Shown piece after piece: positions 7,579 through 7,739 of a DNA stretch of 7,739 nt. The position numbers and the translations under genes are program-made. This DNA is from an uncultured Bacillota bacterium. Lineage in GTDB: Bacteria; Bacillota_I; Bacilli_A; Izemoplasmatales; UBA1188. The stretch covers positions 1 to 7,739 of the forward strand of contig CALCVH010000122.1 of the NCBI GenBank assembly GCA_937907585.1, written 5' to 3'. Numbering within the stretch: position 1 is the stretch's first letter; each line of letters begins with the position of its first letter. The notes beneath the pieces were generated by a model. That model was not told where the DNA came from. It saw only the letters and a list, made by a program, of their open reading frames with translations, and made no database searches.

Positions 7579-7739
7579 TTATTTAACTTCTTTTAATGTA
7601 AATGTTTTAGTAGTAAAGTCTCTATCAATATAGACTAATAAGCCAGAGTTTTCTAATTCTGATTGAGTTAGATTCATATCTAATTCTTCACAATAATATA
7701 ACGCATCTTTCTTTAACCCATATACTTTAAACATATCTT
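7579..7739 (-). CDS. Unrecognised protein, C-terminal end or small protein
   Basis: The frame is open from the window edge to a TAA at 7581-7579 and gives 52 visible residues, ending LVYIDRDFTTKTFTLKEVK. An in-frame ATG at 7734-7732 would give a 51-residue protein, but the bases where a ribosome binding site would lie are outside the window. This may therefore be a complete small gene or the tail of a longer one. I recognise no domain: the visible part is polar, with a predicted helix (NLTQSELENSG) followed by beta-like segments, no membrane segment and a single Cys. Its place 19 nt upstream of the anchored protein, without an intervening terminator, suggests a shared operon. Coding potential is supported by the good spacing and by the lack of stops in this frame while both other minus-strand frames stop within 30 bases of the edge. 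Confidence 0.6.
   Translation of the reverse strand, partial: DMFKVYGLKKDALYYCEELDMNLTQSELENSGLLVYIDRDFTTKTFTLKEVK

Overview
The window reads as chromosomal DNA from a very AT-rich, Gram-positive-type bacterium, most likely a low-GC Bacilli or Mollicutes-related lineage. This rests on strong AGGAGG-type ribosome binding sites, ATG starts, TAA at all three visible stops, and an arginyl-tRNA synthetase whose motifs resemble those of Lactobacillales and Mollicutes relatives. Trp is encoded by TGG and no in-frame TGA occurs in any gene, so nothing suggests a Mycoplasma-type recoded TGA. The species cannot be named from this window.

Every gene lies on the minus strand, so transcription runs from high to low coordinates. 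In that order: (1) 7739-7579, the end of an unrecognised gene, or a complete 51-residue small protein; (2) 7559-5982, a 525-residue protein with a single N-terminal membrane anchor and what looks like two copies of a YpmS-like domain, starting 19 nt after gene 1 and probably in the same operon; it ends at a hairpin terminator; (3) 5828-4152, argS, with its own candidate promoter beside a conspicuous palindrome; (4) 4143-4063, tRNA-Leu(CAA), starting only 8 nt after the argS stop and followed by a 10-bp hairpin terminator; (5) 3943 to below position 1, a giant RHS/YD-repeat protein with at least 1314 residues in the window and its C-terminus outside it.

The right half is housekeeping in character (translation and an envelope protein). 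The left half is an accessory-type gene, visibly more AT-rich, placed directly downstream of a tRNA gene. The RHS protein has a WapA-like layout: an N-terminal domain like DNRLRE proteins, a long helical or coiled-coil insert, then YD repeats. It has no Sec signal peptide at its only possible start. The variable C-terminal tip, which would show whether it is a toxin, is not in the window.

There is no gene-free stretch longer than 300 bases. The gaps are 3944-4062 (terminator and RHS promoter), 5829-5981 (terminator, palindrome and argS promoter) and 7560-7578 (ribosome binding site). I saw no CRISPR array, insertion sequence or plus-strand gene.
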